From Bacteroidota bacterium (GTDB taxonomy: Bacteria; Bacteroidota; Ignavibacteria; Kryptoniales; JAKASW01), in assembly GCA_021789975.1 (NCBI GenBank), contig JAJYIT010000007.1:1-64000 (forward strand): a DNA stretch of 64,000 nt, given 5' to 3'. Positions 61,118 to 64,000 of the stretch are shown here, piece by piece (the stretch's first letter is position 1; the number at the start of each line of letters is the position of its first letter). The notes beneath the pieces are model-generated. The model did no database searches. It was not told where the DNA came from and saw only the letters and a program-made list of their open reading frames with translations. The translations under genes were made by a program, and so were the position numbers.

Positions 61118-62506
61118 TTATTTCGAGAAAAATGTCGGATACTTTTTTCTTTCGCCGATCCGGTAGATCAACAGCGCAAGTTCCAGTGCATGATAATCTC
61201 CCCACATGGAAGCCTCTCCTGACGGATTTTTTTTGCCCGGCAGCACATAATCCCAACCCCTTGGCCTGTGATAGACGGAATGCAGAATAAGCCCCTGGTG
61301 TCTCGGATCAGAAGAAAGATACGGCTCCGAAAGGACATTACCGGCCACAGTCAAACCGGTAGCAAGATAAGTATTTCCCTTCTCGGTGTCACCGCTCCCG
61401 ATCATGAAATTGCCGAGGCGAATCAAACCTTGAGCGGCGATAACGGCCGCCGAACTGTCCACCGGTTCGTAATCGTTGAACGGATCTGCCGCGCGGTTCA
61501 AATAATCACCCAACTCCGATAATCCCGGCGCTCCGGTGTCCCAATATGGAATTCCATCGGTAGGAGTATTGGCGATATAGAAATCGGCAACTGATTCAGC
61601 AACTCCACGATACCGTTTGAGTATCTGATCCTTCCCACCAAAAGGTTCCAGTTCAGAATTCCCAAGGTGCGTTATGAACTCCAACTCTTCCGCATACCCG
61701 CAGAGTATCCAGGCCATACCGCGAGTCCAGGTAGAAAACGGTGAGTACCCTTGCTGAGTAGAAGGACACCGGAATGTACGCGAGTCGACATTGAAGATTG
61801 CTTCATGCGCAACTCGTCCGGGGACATCGTAGATATCTCTTTCCTCCCCAAGATACACTATATAGCGCGCGGTGATTTCAGCGTGCTGGATCAGCCGCCG
61901 GAGAAGATCTATCCTTCTGCCGCGCTCGTCGATAAGTACATGACCGAGCTGATGGGCCACAGCAAGAGAACGAAGACTTCGGATCGTATCTGCAAACAGG
62001 GAATGGCGTCCGTTAAAAGAATAAATGTAGCCGAGCTCATCGCTGAGTTCCGTCCACCTCATCGCCTGAACCGCTCCGCTGACTTTTAAAGCGAGCTTGT
62101 ACGAATCTGCTTGATGGGAGATCTCATCCAGCCTACCCTCGTATGATAAGCGCAACAAATTCCCATAAGTGCTTACAACATTGAACCCGTGATCGTGGAC
62201 AGCAAAGTCGGTAAGGTAAACAGGCATCTGACTTGCTGTGCCGAGATATCCCAATTCGAGAAATTTCTTGTCGTTGTCAAAGTCATACTGCAGTAACGGC
62301 ATTCCGAAGAAAAAGCCCTGAGTCCAATTGGTCCACTCCCTTGACGTATAGGTTCCCGCTCTCGTAATCACCGGTGAACCATTCTTGAAGTTCCAGATCT
62401 TATGGAGCTCACTTATTTTTCTTGCCGAAAACACGAAGAGCCGTTCAATAATTTTTTTCAGGTCGCTTGCCTCTATATCGACGGAAGCCCGGATCACTGC
62501 CTTCAC
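61118..62506 (-). CDS. GH88-like unsaturated uronyl hydrolase
   Basis: About 462 residues from GTG 62506, which overlaps the SDR stop as GTGA; the longer frame to 62620 lies within the SDR gene. The pattern of unsaturated glucuronyl/galacturonyl hydrolases is clear: TYTSREWTNWTQGFFFGM in the N-terminal toroid, YSPFSTWTRGMAWILCGYAEE, GIPYWDTGAPG, EPVDSSAAVIAAQGLI and a late HSVYHRPRGWDYVLPG followed by SMWGDYHALELAL. The Asp residues in the DSSAA and WDTG blocks are likely catalytic. There is no signal peptide, so it acts in the cytoplasm on unsaturated disaccharides from polysaccharide-lyase products. This supports an acidic polysaccharide as substrate of the region. Confidence 0.9.
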   Translation of the reverse strand: MKAVIRASVDIEASDLKKIIERLFVFSARKISELHKIWNFKNGSPVITRAGTYTSREWTNWTQGFFFGMPLLQYDFDNDKKFLELGYLGTASQMPVYLTDFAVHDHGFNVVSTYGNLLRLSYEGRLDEISHQADSYKLALKVSGAVQAMRWTELSDELGYIYSFNGRHSLFADTIRSLRSLAVAHQLGHVLIDERGRRIDLLRRLIQHAEITARYIVYLGEERDIYDVPGRVAHEAIFNVDSRTFRCPSTQQGYSPFSTWTRGMAWILCGYAEELEFITHLGNSELEPFGGKDQILKRYRGVAESVADFYIANTPTDGIPYWDTGAPGLSELGDYLNRAADPFNDYEPVDSSAAVIAAQGLIRLGNFMIGSGDTEKGNTYLATGLTVAGNVLSEPYLSSDPRHQGLILHSVYHRPRGWDYVLPGKKNPSGEASMWGDYHALELALLIYRIGERKKYPTFFSK

Positions 62507-63297
62507 AAGGTCTGGATGTGGAAGCCGCCGTCGACGTTTATCACTTCGCCCGTCGAGTACGGGAAATTCCCCGCGAGTATCGATTTCACGGCTACTCCGA
62601 CATCTTCTGGTTTGCCCCAACGTTTTTGAGGAACGATGCCGTCCGAAATAAGGCGGTCATACTTCGGCTTGACTTTGGTTGTCATGTCGGTATCAATGAT
62701 TCCGGGCCTGACTTCAAAAACCTGGATGCCCTCTTGTGCCAATCTTGCCGCCCAAAGCTTGGATACCATCGACAACCCTGACTTGGATATGCAATACTCC
62801 GCCCGATCAGTAGAGACCGCGTAAGCTGAGAGAGAGGTAATAAAAACAATTTTGAAACCTGCGGGAGAAAGCGGCTCAACCTCCTTACTCAACCAGTAAC
62901 TGACGACGTTCTGAGTGAGAAACAACGGCCCTCCAAGATTGACACTCATTACCCGCATGAATGATTCTTCGCTCATCCTGGTAATATCATCCCTCACCCG
63001 CGGACCGATACCGGCATTGTTCACGAGCGCATCGATCCTGCCGAACTTTGATAGAGTCTCGGTGATAATCCGCGTTCTACCTTGGTCGGTGGCAACATCC
63101 GCCTTGACCGCAAGGAATTTCTGATACTTAGAGGTTCTCCTCTGTTCACACAAACTTACGGTCTGCTCCGCAGCCGTTTCGTTAGCTACATAGTTTATCA
63201 TTACAGAAAATCCGAGTTCTGCAGCTGCCCGGGAGATGGCACGCCCTATCCCACGGCTTGCGCCGGTAACTATCACCGTTGCAACGGCATCGGTCAT
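62503..63297 (-). CDS. SDR-family oxidoreductase (FabG-like)
   Basis: 264 residues. The classical SDR motifs are present: VTGASRGIGRAI (cofactor), ALVNNAGIGP, the catalytic Ser in FITSLSAYAVS, and AEYCISKSG with Tyr and Lys in Y-x-x-x-K spacing, followed by VRPGIIDTDMT and a C-terminal GEVINVDGGFHIQTL. It interconverts hydroxy and keto groups of a sugar, sugar acid or related compound with NAD(P)H. Its coupling to a GH88-like hydrolase (overlap GTGA) suggests that it reduces or oxidises a uronate-pathway product. Confidence 0.92.
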   Translation of the reverse strand: MTDAVATVIVTGASRGIGRAISRAAAELGFSVMINYVANETAAEQTVSLCEQRRTSKYQKFLAVKADVATDQGRTRIITETLSKFGRIDALVNNAGIGPRVRDDITRMSEESFMRVMSVNLGGPLFLTQNVVSYWLSKEVEPLSPAGFKIVFITSLSAYAVSTDRAEYCISKSGLSMVSKLWAARLAQEGIQVFEVRPGIIDTDMTTKVKPKYDRLISDGIVPQKRWGKPEDVGVAVKSILAGNFPYSTGEVINVDGGFHIQTL

Positions 63298-63407
63298 AAC
63301 ATGGCTTCTAATCTTGTCGGGATTAATATACTACGAACGGGTTTAAGAGCCGCTCGTGAAAAGCAGAAATCGTGCAGTCATGTTTGAACTCTCAGGATGC
63401 GATACGG

Positions 63408-64000
63408 TTATACGTTCCACACTATCGATTCTGCCGACTTGCCTGCTTCCTCTACGCTGACGTGCTTCCGGTCCAGTCTGCCGAATCGCTGCTTGGGAAT
63501 TTCCCCAACCGGATTGTCTCTGAAATTATCTTCGCCGCGGCACATGTATATTTTGAAGTACGGATTTATCGAAAGGTCACACTTAGCTTCCGTTCTGGAA
63601 TATCGGACCGTCAATCCAACGCGTCGCCTGTCCGAAAGATTGCCCGGCGATCCGTGTACCATCTTGTCGTTGTGGAACGACACTTCACCTGCTTTGAGGA
63701 GCAGAGGTACAGCGGCGTCTTCTCTAAACTGCCCTCTTTCACATTCAAGAGTTAATACTGAGTCGGACTCGCTTGACCTTTAGTGCTTCAATATCCCCGC
63801 GCGGTGGGACCCGGGTACGACCCTCATCGCTCCATTCTCTTCGTCGCTGTCCAGGAAAGCAATCCATGCCGTAATTGAATCCTCAGGATACAGAGGCCAG
63901 TAATACGCATCTTGATGCCACCCTACAGTCGGACTCGTATGCGGTTCTTTTATAAAGAAATTGGATCCCTCCATGAAGAAGTCCGGCCCAAGGAGACATT
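63408..64000 (-). pseudogene. Phytanoyl-CoA dioxygenase-like gene with an in-frame stop (partial at window edge)
   Basis: The reading frame enters from beyond the window edge (LLGPDFFMEGSNFFIKE) and shows the PhyH-family Fe(II)/2-oxoglutarate oxygenase signature: WHQDAYYWP with the His-x-Asp metal ligands, ITAWIAFLD, VVPGSHRAGILKH and, later, FHNDKMVHGSPGNLSDRRR, carrying the distal metal His. Between them an in-frame TAA at 63780-63782 follows GILKH; the same frame continues as RSSESDSVLTLECERGQF and finishes at 63408. The gene therefore either is disrupted by one nonsense change or contains a sequencing error. PhyH enzymes hydroxylate small organic molecules; the substrate is unknown. The part beyond 64000 could not be read. 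Confidence 0.8.

Noticed and set aside
1-64000. tRNA, rRNA, CRISPR arrays, transposases and prophage genes
   Set aside because: None was found by reading both strands: no tRNA-like T-loop pattern with a matching acceptor stem, no regular short repeats with spacers and no transposase or integrase motif in any frame.

Overview
Organism and overall character. All convincing genes in this 64 kb window lie on the minus strand, so transcription runs from about 64000 towards 1. The gene content suggests a Gram-negative bacterium of the Bacteroidota/Chlorobi (FCB) group, most like Ignavibacteria or a relative. The evidence is a TonB-dependent receptor with a carboxypeptidase-regulatory-like N-terminal domain, next to a secreted protein with a FlgD-like C-terminal domain and a PorV/PorQ-type outer-membrane protein, plus many lipid- or periplasm-directed secreted proteins and Shine-Dalgarno sites of the AGGAGG type. 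This lineage call is inference from gene families, not from a marker gene. I saw no rRNA, tRNA, CRISPR array, transposase or phage gene. | Layout, in transcription order. 64000-53755: a catabolic set with a broken phytanoyl-CoA dioxygenase-like gene, SDR dehydrogenase, GH88-like unsaturated uronyl hydrolase, a secreted ~610-aa protein of unknown family, a UroD-family methyltransferase, Gfo/Idh/MocA dehydrogenase, xylose-isomerase-like TIM barrel and a cytoplasmic glycosidase-like TIM-barrel protein. 53754-53206: the only long non-coding stretch, with repeated ACCTGCC words and a small palindrome. 53205-46573: a 35-codon ORF coupled to the TonB-dependent receptor, then the FlgD-domain secreted protein and the PorV-like protein, closed by a hairpin at 46533-46561. 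46385-35709: a decayed six-hairpin-type gene, then a one-carbon set: UroD-like protein without zinc ligands, corrinoid protein (MtaC-like), methanol:corrinoid methyltransferase (MtaB), a secreted glycosidase-like protein, a MetE-core-like methyltransferase and a six-hairpin glycosidase. 35677-26068: a broken and an intact pair of Tat-exported six-hairpin proteins, a second UroD-family protein, a sodium:solute symporter, a fumarylacetoacetate-hydrolase-family protein and an enolase-superfamily protein. 25983-13456: PreA-like flavoprotein with a separate ferredoxin and a cyclase-family hydrolase, then secreted proteins (GxGYxYP, two small tandem duplicates, repeat protein, beta-helix protein), a ROK kinase, a second ~620-aa secreted protein and an Asp-box protein. 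13421-516: class III aminotransferase, a tandem amidohydrolase, a GH38 alpha-mannosidase, a DUF455 ferritin-like protein, an IclR regulator, a sugar isomerase, an OYE-type flavoprotein, a dehydrogenase and a PfkB-HAD fusion. A broken C1 peptidase lies at the end. | How it fits together (inference). The window looks like a large glycan or uronate utilisation region: outer-membrane uptake, secreted and periplasmic glycosidase-like enzymes, a symporter, and cytoplasmic sugar-acid enzymes. Its unusual component is the MtaB/MtaC pair, with all expected catalytic residues, placed between glycosidases and beside a MetE-core protein with all four zinc ligands. This suggests that methyl groups released from methylated glycans, or methanol from methyl esters, are captured on a corrinoid protein and passed on, possibly to homocysteine. 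Four genes carry in-frame stop codons or frameshifts, which suggests ongoing gene decay or assembly errors.
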